A DNA stretch of 64,000 nucleotides from Nitrospirota bacterium (GTDB lineage: Bacteria > Nitrospirota > Thermodesulfovibrionia > Thermodesulfovibrionales > Magnetobacteriaceae): the NCBI GenBank assembly GCA_015233895.1, contig JADFXG010000003.1, forward strand, positions 124,001-188,000, written 5' to 3'. A program made the translations under genes and the position numbers. The notes beneath the pieces were generated by a model. The model was not told where the DNA came from, made no database searches, and saw only the letters and a program-made list of their open reading frames with translations. Each line of letters opens with the position of its first letter. The first letter of the stretch is position 1. Positions 17,178 through 26,181 of the stretch are shown in pieces.

Positions 17178-18525
17178 TTGCCTCCTCTATGTTTTTAACC
17201 CCGGTGATTTTAATGTCCGGCTTAAAAGTAAGCCGCTGCAAGGTGGAATCAGGAATAATCGCCTCCTTAAAGCCAATCTTAGTGCCTTCCTTAATTCGTC
17301 CCTCAGCCTGTGACACTCCCCGTATCTCTCCGGATAGTCCCACCTCACCAAACACGAAAAGAGTCTCCCTGACGGGTTTTTCCTTAAATGAAGAGACAAT
17401 CGCCGTGATGATACCCAAATCAAAAGCCGGCTCGTTTATCTTAAGTCCGCCGACTACGTTAAGAAACACATCCATTCCGCCAAGATGCACCCCGCCCACC
17501 TTTTCAAGCACGGCAATTAGAAGATTAACCCGGTTGGTTTCAACCCCTATGGCGGTTCTTCTTGGCATAGCAGTGTTGGAATGTGAAACCAGCGCCTGAA
17601 GCTCTACCATAATCGGGCGGGTTCCCTCTATAGTAGAAACAACGGCGGTGCCGGATGCCCCCTCAGGGCGCTCCGAAAGAAACAGCTCGGATGGATTTGT
17701 TATTTCTACCAGTCCCAAATCCCGCATCTCAAACACCCCGATCTCATTTGTCGAGCCAAAGCGGTTTTTCACAGCCCGCAGGATTCTGTAAGGATTGCCC
17801 CTGTCTCCTTCGAAATATAAAACCGTATCCACAATGTGTTCAAGAGTGCGTGGACCTGCTATAGCGCCGTCTTTGGTTACATGCCCAATTAAAAAAATTG
17901 ATGTCATGGAATTCTTTGCTAAAAACATGAGCTTAAGCGCACACTCCCTCACCTGAGTGACAGAGCCCGGAGCTGAGGGCGCATCCTGTGTAAACATGGT
18001 TTGAATTGAATCAATGATTACAACTGCGGGCTTTAACGATTTTATTTGCTCAGTGATACTCTCAAGACAAGTCTCAGAAAGGACGTTTATTTCAGGATTG
18101 TCAACATTCAGTCTGCCTGCGCGAATTTTTATCTGCTTCATGGACTCCTCGCCTGAGACGTAGAGGGAGATGTTTTTCATGGTAGCATTGGTTTTATAAA
18201 GGGAGGCCAGCATTTGAAGCACAATGGTTGACTTACCAATTCCAGGGTCTCCGCCAATTAAAATCAAAGAGCCTGCCACAATGCCTCCGCCAAGCACACG
18301 GTTAAGCTCCTCTATGCCGGTAGAGAGCCTGTCTTCAGCGTTTAGAGGGATGTCACTAAGAGACATTGCCTCAGAGCTGCCTGGGCGTGCCATCCCTTTT
18401 TTAACCTGCACCTCCTGCTCTTCAGTAAAACTGTTCCAGCTACCGCAGTCCGGGCACTTTCCAACCCACTTGGGTGAGCTGAACCCGCACGATTGGCACT
18501 GAAATATGGTTTTTGTCTTAGACAT
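17155..18525 (-). CDS. radA: DNA repair protein RadA (Sms)
   Basis: RadA is a RecA-like ATPase that drives branch migration of recombination intermediates. The N-terminal zinc finger is CQSCGFSSPKWVGKCPDCGS. The ATPase has Walker A GGDPGIGKSTIV and the diagnostic KNRFGSTNEIGVF motif. The C-terminal Lon-protease-like domain, containing GGLKINEPAFDLGI and FGEVGLSGEIRGV, is complete. The length of 456 residues is typical. The ATG at 18525 follows GGGCAAT. The lipoprotein gene overlaps its end. Confidence 0.97.
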   Translation of the reverse strand: MSKTKTIFQCQSCGFSSPKWVGKCPDCGSWNSFTEEQEVQVKKGMARPGSSEAMSLSDIPLNAEDRLSTGIEELNRVLGGGIVAGSLILIGGDPGIGKSTIVLQMLASLYKTNATMKNISLYVSGEESMKQIKIRAGRLNVDNPEINVLSETCLESITEQIKSLKPAVVIIDSIQTMFTQDAPSAPGSVTQVRECALKLMFLAKNSMTSIFLIGHVTKDGAIAGPRTLEHIVDTVLYFEGDRGNPYRILRAVKNRFGSTNEIGVFEMRDLGLVEITNPSELFLSERPEGASGTAVVSTIEGTRPIMVELQALVSHSNTAMPRRTAIGVETNRVNLLIAVLEKVGGVHLGGMDVFLNVVGGLKINEPAFDLGIITAIVSSFKEKPVRETLFVFGEVGLSGEIRGVSQAEGRIKEGTKIGFKEAIIPDSTLQRLTFKPDIKITGVKNIEEAIEAAINY

Positions 18526-18554
18526 ATTGCCCTATCAGTAAGCTCTGCAAAAAA

Positions 18555-18634
18555 ACTGGATTCCTGCCTCCGCAGGAATGACAGAAAAAACCATCTCCTC
18601 CTCTGTCATTCCCGCCTCCGAGCGGGAATCCAGT
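18555..18634. repeat. REP-like inverted repeat pair
   Basis: A 30-bp left arm (18555-18584) and a 32-bp right arm (18603-18634) are near-perfect inverted copies, starting ACTGGATTC and ending GAATCCAGT. Each arm contains its own smaller palindrome (TTCCTGC/GCAGGAA and TTCCCGC/GCGGGAA). Sequences of this kind (TCATTCCCGC...GCGGGAATCC) are dispersed between genes in many bacteria. It lies between the 3' end of thiD and the 5' end of radA, and could stabilise or terminate the thi mRNA. Confidence 0.8.
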
Positions 18635-18694
18635 CCCTTTTTATACATTTTTAGCTGACAGAAAACCATCAACCTGAGTAATTTCATAAGTATT

Positions 18695-19462
18695 TTATAC
18701 ATTTAAAATTGCCATCCCGCCTCCGGGATAAATTGCCCGTGTATCTATCGCATTTGTGACAAATGCTTTTGCAAGCCGGGCACTTTCAAGTGCTGCTATA
18801 CCTTTTGCAAGATTTGCCGACACTGCCGCCGAATACAGACACCCTGTGCCGTGATATGTCCCCGGCTTTAGAGGGGTCTCCATCCTTATAAATTCCGCTC
18901 CGCCATAAAAAGTATCCGTAGCACTTTTAAGACCTTGTCCGCCTGTTATTATAACGTTCCTGACTCCAAACTCTCTTAACAGCCTGGCTGCAACGTCTAT
19001 ATCGGCTTCTGTTTTTATGTCCATTCCTGAATAGAGAGCAGCCTCACTGATATTTGGAGTAAAGCACTCACAAAGCGGCAGTAGTTTTTGTTTGACTGCC
19101 TCCGGAACTCCGGCTTCTGTCATCGTTTTGCCTGAGGTAGATACCGTTACCGGATCAATAACGAGATTTTTAAGATTATATTTTCTAATGTAGTGGTCAA
19201 GAATTTCAACAATGTCAGCGGTTGGCAAAATTCCGGTTTTAACGGCATCCGGAGTTAAATCGGAAAGAAGGACTGAAAGTTGCCGCTCGAAAATTTCAGG
19301 GCTCACAGCATAAACATCGCTAACCCCTTGTGTGTTTTGGGCGGTTATCGAGGATGCTACCGAAAGCCCATAAACCCCATGAGCGTGGAAGGCTTTTAAA
19401 TCCGCCTGAAGTCCGGCTCCGCCTGTAGGGTCGAAGCCGGCAACGGTTAACGCTGTGGTCAT
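18695..19462 (-). CDS. thiD: Hydroxymethylpyrimidine/phosphomethylpyrimidine kinase
   Basis: It phosphorylates HMP and then HMP-P to give HMP pyrophosphate for thiamine assembly. The ribokinase-type fold is seen in VAGFDPTGGAGLQADLKAFH at the start and in the ATP/anion-hole segment GTYHGTGCLYSAAVSANLAKG at the end. The 255-residue length is normal. It is the last gene of the thi operon, overlapping thiC by 4 bp (ATGA), which implies coupled translation. Confidence 0.96.
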   Translation of the reverse strand: MTTALTVAGFDPTGGAGLQADLKAFHAHGVYGLSVASSITAQNTQGVSDVYAVSPEIFERQLSVLLSDLTPDAVKTGILPTADIVEILDHYIRKYNLKNLVIDPVTVSTSGKTMTEAGVPEAVKQKLLPLCECFTPNISEAALYSGMDIKTEADIDVAARLLREFGVRNVIITGGQGLKSATDTFYGGAEFIRMETPLKPGTYHGTGCLYSAAVSANLAKGIAALESARLAKAFVTNAIDTRAIYPGGGMAILNV

Positions 19463-20757
19463 TCTGCCGCTTTGCCTGTGGGGTGAAGCGCGCGCTCAAC
19501 GGTTCTGATAGCGCAAAAATCGGCACACATGCTACAAACCTCAGATAGTGCGGGGGGGAGGTGTGCCCTCATGTTTCTGACCTTATCGGGATTAAAAGAC
19601 ATAGAAATCTGCCCCTCCCAGTCAAGGTTTTTTCTGTACCGCGCCATCTTTTTATCCCTCTCTATAGCAGAGGGAATTCCCTTTGCTATGTCAGCCGCAT
19701 GTGCTGCTATTTTTGAAGCTACAACACCTTCTATGACATCATTGAGTTCCGGAAGCCGGACGTGCTCTGAGGGCGTTACGTAGCAGAGAAAATCTGCCCC
19801 GGCAGCTCCCGCAATTGCTCCGCCTATGGCTGAGGTTATGTGGTCATACCCCATTCCAACATCTGTGACAAGAGGCCCTAGCACATAAAACGGGGCGCCG
19901 CTACACAGTGATTTCTGAAGTTTTATATTCATTTCTACCTGGTTAATCGGGACGTGGCCCGGCCCCTCGATTATCACCTGCACACCGTGCTCAAGAGCGA
20001 TTTTCTGTAGCTTTCCTAAAGTAATAAGCTCCTCCACCTGCGCTCTGTCCGTAGCGTCAGCCAGACAGCCGGGTCTTAGCCCATCCCCTAAGCTAAGTGT
20101 CATGTCGTACTTTTTTGATATTTCAAGCAGCCTGTCATATTGCTCAAAGAGGGGGTTTTCCCGGTCGTTTACAATCATCCATTCAAGCATTATGGAGCCT
20201 CCGCGGCTTACAATATCAAGAATCCTGCCCTGTGCTTTCAGATGCTCAACTGTATCTCTGGTTAGCCCGGCATGTACCGTTACAAAGTCAACCCCTTCTT
20301 TAGCATGAACCTCTATGATTTCAAACAAATCATCGGCAGTCATCTTTATGATGCTGCCGTACTTTTCAACAGCCATGACGGCAGTCTCGTATATGGGTAC
20401 AGTGCCGATAGGCACGGGGGATTTTTCGGTCATCATCCGTCTCAGGTCTCTTATTGGCCCTCCGGTTGATAAATCCATGATGGCATCAGAGCCGTATTTA
20501 ACTGATGCCTCAAGCTTAAGCATCTCCTCACCCACCGAGGCATGGTCTTTTGATGTGCCGATGTTTGCGTTTATCTTTGTGGTAAGCCCTCTGCCAATGC
20601 CCGTGGGTTTGATTTTATGCAGAATGTTTTTTGTGATGACGGTGAAACCTGCTGCAATGTCTTCTGAGATTTTTTCTGCCGATACTGATTCACTTTGCGC
20701 TACAGCCTTTACATCATCTGTTATAATGCCCTTTTTAGCCGACTCTATAGTTGTCAT
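19459..20757 (-). CDS. thiC: Phosphomethylpyrimidine synthase
   Basis: ThiC is a radical SAM enzyme that turns aminoimidazole ribotide into HMP phosphate. Its unusual C-terminal iron-sulfur motif CSMCADFC (CxxCxxxxC) is present. Other typical blocks are GTVPIYETA, FVTVHAGLTRDTVEHLK, EGPGHVPINQVEMNIKLQK and CYVTPSEHVRLPELNDVIEG. At 432 residues it is the shorter bacterial/archaeal-type form lacking the long N-terminal extension of E. coli ThiC. It overlaps thiE and thiD by 4 bp each. Confidence 0.97.
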   Translation of the reverse strand: MTTIESAKKGIITDDVKAVAQSESVSAEKISEDIAAGFTVITKNILHKIKPTGIGRGLTTKINANIGTSKDHASVGEEMLKLEASVKYGSDAIMDLSTGGPIRDLRRMMTEKSPVPIGTVPIYETAVMAVEKYGSIIKMTADDLFEIIEVHAKEGVDFVTVHAGLTRDTVEHLKAQGRILDIVSRGGSIMLEWMIVNDRENPLFEQYDRLLEISKKYDMTLSLGDGLRPGCLADATDRAQVEELITLGKLQKIALEHGVQVIIEGPGHVPINQVEMNIKLQKSLCSGAPFYVLGPLVTDVGMGYDHITSAIGGAIAGAAGADFLCYVTPSEHVRLPELNDVIEGVVASKIAAHAADIAKGIPSAIERDKKMARYRKNLDWEGQISMSFNPDKVRNMRAHLPPALSEVCSMCADFCAIRTVERALHPTGKAAE

Positions 20758-21374
20758 TTTAGTAACTCCAGGTATTTTTTAGTTTCGCCAAAAACATCAG
20801 TTGACGACAGAATTCCGGAAATCACGGCTACGCCGTCCGCCCCGGCCTCTAAGACCTCTGTTAAATTATCCGGCTTGATGCCACCTATGGCAAAGACCGG
20901 TATCTTTAATTTCTTTTTGACCTTTGTGATGGTTTGCACTCCTATTGGGGGCCCAAACTGAAGTTTGGACTTTGTTTCGTAAATTGGCCCAAGTGTTATA
21001 AAATCAGCGCCCTTGCTTTGTGCTAAAATCGCCTCCTCAAGAGAATGTGTGGACTGAGCTATGATGAGCCTGTCTCCGGCTATCTTTCTTGCCGCTGCAA
21101 CGGGAATACTGTTCTGGGTCAGGTGCACTCCGTCAGCCTCCACTGCAAGGGCAACATCAACCCGGTCATTTATAAACAGTTTGGCTTTGTAGGTTTTGGT
21201 AAGCTCCCTCATTTTTTCAGCCAGCACCATTATTTCTTTGATATTTAGATCTTTTTCCCTTAGCTGAACAGCGCCTGCTCCAGCCGCAAGTGCTGCCTCA
21301 AGCACATCACAACAGGGCTTGTTAACAAGAGATCTGTCACTTATAAGATAGAGCTTAAAATCAATTCCTGCCAT
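20754..21374 (-). CDS. thiE: Thiamine-phosphate synthase
   Basis: It joins HMP pyrophosphate with the thiazole phosphate to make thiamine phosphate. The 206-residue TIM barrel shows AGAGAVQLREKDL, LFINDRVDVALAVEADGVHL, GADFITLGPIYETKSK and the phosphate-binding IGGIKPDNLTEVLEAGADGV. The frame is complete. It lies between thiG (21 bp upstream) and thiC (4-bp overlap) in the riboswitch-controlled operon. Confidence 0.95.
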   Translation of the reverse strand: MAGIDFKLYLISDRSLVNKPCCDVLEAALAAGAGAVQLREKDLNIKEIMVLAEKMRELTKTYKAKLFINDRVDVALAVEADGVHLTQNSIPVAAARKIAGDRLIIAQSTHSLEEAILAQSKGADFITLGPIYETKSKLQFGPPIGVQTITKVKKKLKIPVFAIGGIKPDNLTEVLEAGADGVAVISGILSSTDVFGETKKYLELLK

Positions 21375-21395
21375 GTTCTTTCTCCTCCGGTTTTA

Positions 21396-22169
21396 CTACA
21401 GCATTCCTTCAATGGGGCTGCTTGCCGATGCGTAGAGTTTCCGGGGTATGCGCCCGGACTTGTAGGCATATCGTCCGGCAATTACTGCGTGTTTCATAGC
21501 CTCAGCCATCATAATAGGATCCTTTGCGCCGGCAATAGCCGTGTTAATGAGCACAGCGTCACACCCAAGCTCCATTGCCTCTGCCGCATCCGAGGCTGTC
21601 CCCACACCGGCATCTACCACAATGGGCAAGGTTTTTATAAGCTCAAGGATGATTTTGATATTATAGGGGTTTCTTATGCCAAGCCCTGAGCCAATGGGAG
21701 CGCCAAGGGGCATAACCGCTGCGGCTCCTGCATCAACAAGCCTTTGAGCCGTGATGGGGTCATCGCTTGAGTATGGGAGCACGATAAACCCTTCTTTAGC
21801 TAAAATCTCTGTGGCCTTAAGCAGACCGCAGACATCTGGAAACAGGGTTTTTTCGTCCCCTATGACCTCAAGTTTTACCATATCAGACACTCCTGCCTCA
21901 CGCCCAAGGCGAGCGTATCTAAGGGCATCCTCGACATTATAACATCCTGCGGTGTTAGGCAAGATTTTGTACTTCTTTGGGTCTATGTAGTCAAGCAGGT
22001 TTGTACTCTTTCTGTCAGTTATATTAACTCTTCTTACTGCAACAGTTACAATGTCAGCTCCTGATGCCTCAATAGCACGGGCTGTCTCATCAAAATCCTT
22101 ATACTTACCAGTGCCTACCCAAAGGCGGGATTTTATTTCTATCGAGGAAACTATTAGTTTATCGTCCAT
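21396..22169 (-). CDS. thiG: Thiazole synthase
   Basis: ThiG builds the thiazole phosphate ring from deoxyxylulose phosphate, dehydroglycine and sulfur delivered by ThiS. Recognisable blocks are [50 protein letters not shown] and [21 protein letters not shown]. The length of 257 residues is standard. It follows thiS by about 48 bp. No thiH, thiO or thiF is in the operon, so the dehydroglycine source and the ThiS-adenylating enzyme must be encoded elsewhere. Confidence 0.97.
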   Translation of the reverse strand: MDDKLIVSSIEIKSRLWVGTGKYKDFDETARAIEASGADIVTVAVRRVNITDRKSTNLLDYIDPKKYKILPNTAGCYNVEDALRYARLGREAGVSDMVKLEVIGDEKTLFPDVCGLLKATEILAKEGFIVLPYSSDDPITAQRLVDAGAAAVMPLGAPIGSGLGIRNPYNIKIILELIKTLPIVVDAGVGTASDAAEAMELGCDAVLINTAIAGAKDPIMMAEAMKHAVIAGRYAYKSGRIPRKLYASASSPIEGML

Positions 22170-22217
22170 GCGCTCTCCTTATCTTTATAGTATATGAGTA
22201 ATGTCAGCATTTTAAAA

Positions 22218-22418
22218 TTATCCACCCCCTACAAAGTTAACAATTTCCACCGTATCGCCGTCCTGAATTTGAGTTAGAAGGAGGTCGGCTTTTTTTATCA
22301 CTTTCAGATTTAATTCAACTGCAACCCTATTCATTTGAATATCTAACTCATCAAGGAGCTCTTTAACCGTTTTAGCCCCCTTTACAGCGTAATCTTCAGA
22401 GTTTAATTTAATTATCAT
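22218..22418 (-). CDS. thiS: Sulfur carrier protein ThiS
   Basis: This small ubiquitin-like sulfur carrier for thiazole synthesis ends in the required Gly-Gly (VEIVNFVGGG). I start it at the ATG at 22418 (MIIKLNSEDYAVKG), giving 66 residues, the usual size. A longer frame beginning at 22463 would place its start inside the riboswitch terminator hairpin and adds a tail unlike ThiS. It is the first gene of the thi operon. Confidence 0.9.
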   Translation of the reverse strand: MIIKLNSEDYAVKGAKTVKELLDELDIQMNRVAVELNLKVIKKADLLLTQIQDGDTVEIVNFVGGG

Positions 22419-22450
22419 AGTTAAATTTCGTTTACGGGCTATTAAAAAGC

Positions 22451-22485
22451 AAAAAAACCGCATTCCTATACTTGAAGGAATACGG
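22451..22485 (-). terminator. Intrinsic terminator of the TPP riboswitch
   Basis: Reading on the minus strand, CCGTATTCCT pairs with AGGAATGCGG over ten pairs (one G-T), with an 8-base loop, followed by seven Ts. It lies between the riboswitch and thiS, so it is the expression platform: TPP binding should favour termination before the thi genes. Confidence 0.88.
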
Positions 22486-22492
22486 CCTTTAG

Positions 22493-22598
22493 CCCTTTTC
22501 CCTCCGTCGGTATAACCCGTATCAGGTTCAAGGGGTCACCTTATAATAAGGTTTCTCAGGCTTAACACCGATTTCGTGTTTTTAGCCTCCCCCAAGGG
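22493..22598 (-). promoter_or_regulatory. TPP (THI-box) riboswitch
   Basis: On the minus strand the conserved TPP aptamer elements appear in order: GGGGGAGGC, a short hairpin (AACAC/GTGTT), GCCTGAGAAA, a variable stem, then ACCCCTTGAACCTGATACGG and GTTATACCGACGGAGGGAA. An outer CCCTT/AAGGG pairing can form P1. It is followed 7 bases later by an intrinsic terminator and then by thiS. Confidence 0.95.
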
Positions 22599-22615
22599 TA
22601 CTGCTTAATTGGATG

Positions 22616-22642
22616 TTATTACAAATTAATGGAAATAGTCAA
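22616..22642 (-). promoter_or_regulatory. Promoter of the thi operon
   Basis: On the minus strand TTGACT (22642-22637) and TAATAA (22621-22616) are 15 bp apart, a little short of the ideal spacing. Transcription would begin near 22609, just before the riboswitch 5' end at 22598, which supports the assignment. Confidence 0.5.
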
Positions 22643-22687
22643 GAGTTTTGGAGAGATTGTGGTAACACGTAGCTATATCTATATTGT

Positions 22688-23932
22688 TTATACAACCATT
22701 GCAACTAACATAGCGATGGTTAGCAAAATTATCAGGACAATAGTTATCCATGTGATGATGTTATAGCCGCGCGGATTTATATACTCTCCCATCAGAGTCT
22801 TTTTATTGATGAGAGTCACTGCATATACAAGCACAAATGGCAGCAGGAGACCGTTAACAAAAGAGGAAAGCACCATCAGGAAAACAAGCGGCGCATGAGG
22901 CAGAATAACAAAAAATGCGGCAAGAAAAATAGTTATCGAATAAATCCACACAAATTGAGGGGCCTGAGAGTATCGTTTGTTGATTCCGGTCTCCCAGCCT
23001 AACGCCTCGCATATATAGTAGGCAGTGGCAATGGGAACGATAATAGCGCCCAGAAGGGAGGCGCTCCCCAGACTTAGAGCATAAATCGCTGAGGCATAAT
23101 GCCCGGCAAGCGGCTTAAGAGCAAGGGCAGCCTCTGATGCCTCATTTATTACTATTCCTTTTGGAAACAACACCGCACCACAGGTTACCACCATAAAAAA
23201 CGAAATTAAATCCGTTACGATGCTTCCTACAAATATCTCAAGTTTTGACATTGCAAAATTTTCTGTCTTTACCCCCTTTTCCACTATCGAGGACTGAAGG
23301 TAAAACTGCATCCACGGTGTTATCGTAGTGCCAATGATTGCAATTGAAAGCATTACGTATTGAGCATCAAGCGGATTGGTTATCTTTCTCAGAGTTTCTT
23401 TTGGCGGAAATAGTGTTGCCTTAAAAACACTGCCCCACTCAGGCTGCGCTAAAACGGCGGATATTACATACCCAACATACATCAAACAGGCAAGAAGGAG
23501 GATTTTTTCCACTGAGCTGTAAGTCCCCCTCGTTACGATTAACCAGATAGCAAAAGCGCCTGTCGGCACCATGACGTACTTTGTAAGGCCCAATACCTCC
23601 ATGCTTGCTGCAAATCCGGCAAAATCGGCCACCGTTGTTCCAAGATTTGCGATAAAAAGGCCAACCATCATAAGACAAGCTGCCTTTACACCGTAGTTTT
23701 CCCTTATTAAGTCCGCAAGCCCCTTACCAGTCACTACCCCAAGGCGCGCAACCATCTCCTGTACCACAACCAGTGAAACCGTTATTGGGATTATTGTCCA
23801 CAAAAGCCCATAGCCATACCTTGCGCCTGCCACAGAAAATGTGGTAACACCGGCTGCGTCATTATCTATCATAGAGGTAATTAGCCCAGGGCCAATTACA
23901 GCAAGATAAATTTTCAGGCGCTTCAGCGTCAT
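22688..23932 (-). CDS. NRAMP-related divalent metal transporter
   Basis: The 414-residue protein has about 11 hydrophobic segments in an NRAMP/LeuT-type arrangement. TM1 reads GPGLITSMIDNDAAGVTTF, where classical Mn/Fe NRAMPs have a DPGN motif; here it is DNDA. TM6 has VPIATAYYICEALGW in place of the usual metal-binding Met-containing motif. Loss of the canonical TM1 motif is a feature of NRAMP-related magnesium transporters and other outgroup members, so Mg2+ or Mn2+ import is plausible. The gene starts 3 bp after a soluble MgtE-N/CBS gene, strongly supporting a magnesium link. Substrate not proven. Confidence 0.8.
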   Translation of the reverse strand: MTLKRLKIYLAVIGPGLITSMIDNDAAGVTTFSVAGARYGYGLLWTIIPITVSLVVVQEMVARLGVVTGKGLADLIRENYGVKAACLMMVGLFIANLGTTVADFAGFAASMEVLGLTKYVMVPTGAFAIWLIVTRGTYSSVEKILLLACLMYVGYVISAVLAQPEWGSVFKATLFPPKETLRKITNPLDAQYVMLSIAIIGTTITPWMQFYLQSSIVEKGVKTENFAMSKLEIFVGSIVTDLISFFMVVTCGAVLFPKGIVINEASEAALALKPLAGHYASAIYALSLGSASLLGAIIVPIATAYYICEALGWETGINKRYSQAPQFVWIYSITIFLAAFFVILPHAPLVFLMVLSSFVNGLLLPFVLVYAVTLINKKTLMGEYINPRGYNIITWITIVLIILLTIAMLVAMVV

Positions 23933-23935
23933 ATG

Positions 23936-25219
23936 TTAAATTTTCTTCCTCTTTTTTCTTGCACTTGGAGGTAAAATAAAGTCTATAATGTCATCGGCGG
24001 TTACTATCCCAAGCATTATGCCGTCATCGTCAACAACCGGAATTGCCACAAGGTTATACTTTGAAATCATGGCTGCTACCGTGTCCTCATCGTCATCGGG
24101 TTTTAGTGACTTAATGTTTGTATTCATACAGTCCATAAGTTTAATGCTGGAATCTGAAAGCAGGAGTTCCTTTAACGATATAACCCCTATGAGTTTGTCA
24201 TCATCATCAACAACATACACATAGTAGATGGTTTCAACTTCTTTGGCATCAACTTTAAAACTATGAATGACATCTATTACTTTAGTGTCCGGACTATAAG
24301 AAAGAAACTCGGTGGTCATAAGCCCTCCGGCCGTATCCTCGTCGTGTCCCAGCAGCTCTCTGATGTTTTCAGCATCATCTTTTTGTAACGTGTCAAGAAT
24401 CTCACCGATTTTACTTTTGTGCAGGTCACTGAGAGTGTCAACAGCATCATCGGGGGACATTTCCTCGATAATCATGGCAATCTGCCTGGTGTCCATGCTG
24501 GCAATGATATCGGCCTGAGTTTCAGGCTCAAGTTCCGGAAGGGTCTCAGCCGCAGATTCAACATCCAGGTTGCTGAAAAAATTTGCGCCCTCCTCCCGCG
24601 ACAGTGAGCTTATGATTTCAGCTAAATCTGCCGGGTGCATCTTAGATAGCATCTGCTGGGGCATCGTAAGAGATATGGACTTAAGTCTTGGGCTTATTGG
24701 CTGCAGATAGTTCCATGCAATCAGATTATATGGAATGGAAATTTTAAAGAATTTCAGGAAATCTTCTCCTTTTTTCTCAATCCTGAGCCGCCTTAAAATT
24801 CCCCTTATACCAACATCAATAGCAAACAACATGGCATGGTTTTGATAGCCGCCTAATTTAATATCGTTAACTCTAACCACCTTTGCGCCGTTAATATCCA
24901 CCACCTGCTTATCCAGGACATCGCGCACGGCAAGAAGATCATCCTCCGTGAAGTCATACCCAGGGAGCTCTTCATGGCTTAAGGTGCTTGTTATTATTCT
25001 TCTGTTAAAAATGCTCAGGCTGCTAAAATCCACCTTGTAAAACTGCTTTCGTTTCTCTGACAAATTTCCTGTCCCCTCCACGATGAGAGCATCCAGAAGC
25101 GGCAGGGTCGTGCCGCGCACTACCACAATATCGTTTAGTCTGCCTAACTCTTCACCCTTTTGGTCATAGACAACTTTCTTAAGTATCTCACTTATAAATA
25201 ACTCACCAATGAGAGGCAT
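23936..25219 (-). CDS. Soluble MgtE N-domain and CBS-pair protein with PRC-barrel
   Basis: The 427-residue cytoplasmic protein has PRC-barrel-like sequence at the N-terminus (VVYDQKGEELGRLNDIVVVR). Next comes the MgtE N-terminal helical domain at about residues 185-295 (MHPADLAEIISSLSREE, LGHDEDTAGGLMTTEFL). Two CBS domains follow, at about 300-420, with DDDDKLIGVISLKELLLSD and DDDGIMLGIVTADDIIDFI. The MgtE transmembrane domain is absent, and the protein ends in a basic tail. In MgtE these cytosolic domains sense Mg2+ and gate the channel. Here they probably sense Mg2+ for the NRAMP-like transporter encoded 3 bp downstream. Confidence 0.88.
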   Translation of the reverse strand: MPLIGELFISEILKKVVYDQKGEELGRLNDIVVVRGTTLPLLDALIVEGTGNLSEKRKQFYKVDFSSLSIFNRRIITSTLSHEELPGYDFTEDDLLAVRDVLDKQVVDINGAKVVRVNDIKLGGYQNHAMLFAIDVGIRGILRRLRIEKKGEDFLKFFKISIPYNLIAWNYLQPISPRLKSISLTMPQQMLSKMHPADLAEIISSLSREEGANFFSNLDVESAAETLPELEPETQADIIASMDTRQIAMIIEEMSPDDAVDTLSDLHKSKIGEILDTLQKDDAENIRELLGHDEDTAGGLMTTEFLSYSPDTKVIDVIHSFKVDAKEVETIYYVYVVDDDDKLIGVISLKELLLSDSSIKLMDCMNTNIKSLKPDDDEDTVAAMISKYNLVAIPVVDDDGIMLGIVTADDIIDFILPPSARKKRKKI

Positions 25220-25395
25220 TTTTTCACCTCAAAAATTTTTTTTGGAGCAGTGTATCCAATAAAGTCAACCGCTGATTATACCACAATCAAAGTGTGTATT
25301 TTGGTTACAATTTGGTTACAAGAAAACCAGTGCTGTGTGCGTGCGCAAACTTGACAGCTCTGTCTTATAAACTGTACACTAATCCATATTGGTGT

Positions 25396-26181
25396 ATGCT
25401 TAGTTCAAAGAAAATAAGAGAGCTCGTTATTACTCAGTCTAAGAGGGCTAATGTTGGGCATATCGGGTGCGCTCTGTCAGTGGCTGATATATTGGCAGTC
25501 CTCTACGGAGGAATAATGAGGATAGATAGCTTTGATGATCCTGCCAGAGATCGTTTTATTCTCTCCAAAGGACATGCAGCGTTGGCACTTTATGCTGTGT
25601 TTTATCTTAAGGGTTGGATATCTGAGGTGGAACTCAATACGTTTTACACAAATAATACACTTTTAGCTGTGCATCCGGAGAGTGCCCATAGGTGCGTGGA
25701 TTTCTCAACCGGGTCATTAGGCCAGGGGATAACGTTTGGAGTTGGAGCTGCACTTGCCGCAAAAATGAAGAAATCTACTCACAGAGCTTTTGTGCTGGTA
25801 AGCGATGGCGAGTGTAATGAGGGCGCTTTATGGGAGGCAGTTATGTTTGCCGCTCACAACAAATTATCTAATTTAGTAGTTATAGTGGATTTAAATGGCC
25901 TTCAGGCATTGGGTCACACTAAAGATATAATCTCGTTAGAACCATTAAGCGGAAAGTGGCGCTCCTTTGGCTGGAATGTTATTGAGGTGGATGGCCACGA
26001 TACGGCTAAGATGACTGAAACTATTGAAAAAATTGATACAACCTCAGGCCCCCCTACCGTAATAATTGCTAACACAGTGTTTGGTAAAGGTGTTTCTTTT
26101 ATGGAAAATAATTTGAAATGGCACTACATGCCAATGACTGATGAGCAATTCAAAACAGCCCTTTCTGAGATTAAACAATGA
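25396..26181 (+). CDS. Transketolase, N-terminal (TPP-binding) subunit
   Basis: Split transketolase: this half binds thiamine diphosphate. The GDG-type motif region reads VLVSDGECNEGALWEAVMFA, with DLNGLQALG following, and SKGHAALALYAVFYLKGW near the start. I begin at ATG 25396 (MLSSKKIRELV), which matches the usual N-terminus; the frame is open upstream to a GTG at 25294 but that extension has no family likeness. It overlaps its partner by 4 bp. Being at the head of a sugar/radical SAM cluster, it may make an unusual sugar or polyol and not serve the central pentose pathway; that is an inference. Confidence 0.92.
   Translation: MLSSKKIRELVITQSKRANVGHIGCALSVADILAVLYGGIMRIDSFDDPARDRFILSKGHAALALYAVFYLKGWISEVELNTFYTNNTLLAVHPESAHRCVDFSTGSLGQGITFGVGAALAAKMKKSTHRAFVLVSDGECNEGALWEAVMFAAHNKLSNLVVIVDLNGLQALGHTKDIISLEPLSGKWRSFGWNVIEVDGHDTAKMTETIEKIDTTSGPPTVIIANTVFGKGVSFMENNLKWHYMPMTDEQFKTALSEIKQ

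Noticed and set aside
22419-22463. Longer N-terminus for thiS
   Set aside because: It would start inside the riboswitch terminator and adds a non-ThiS tail.
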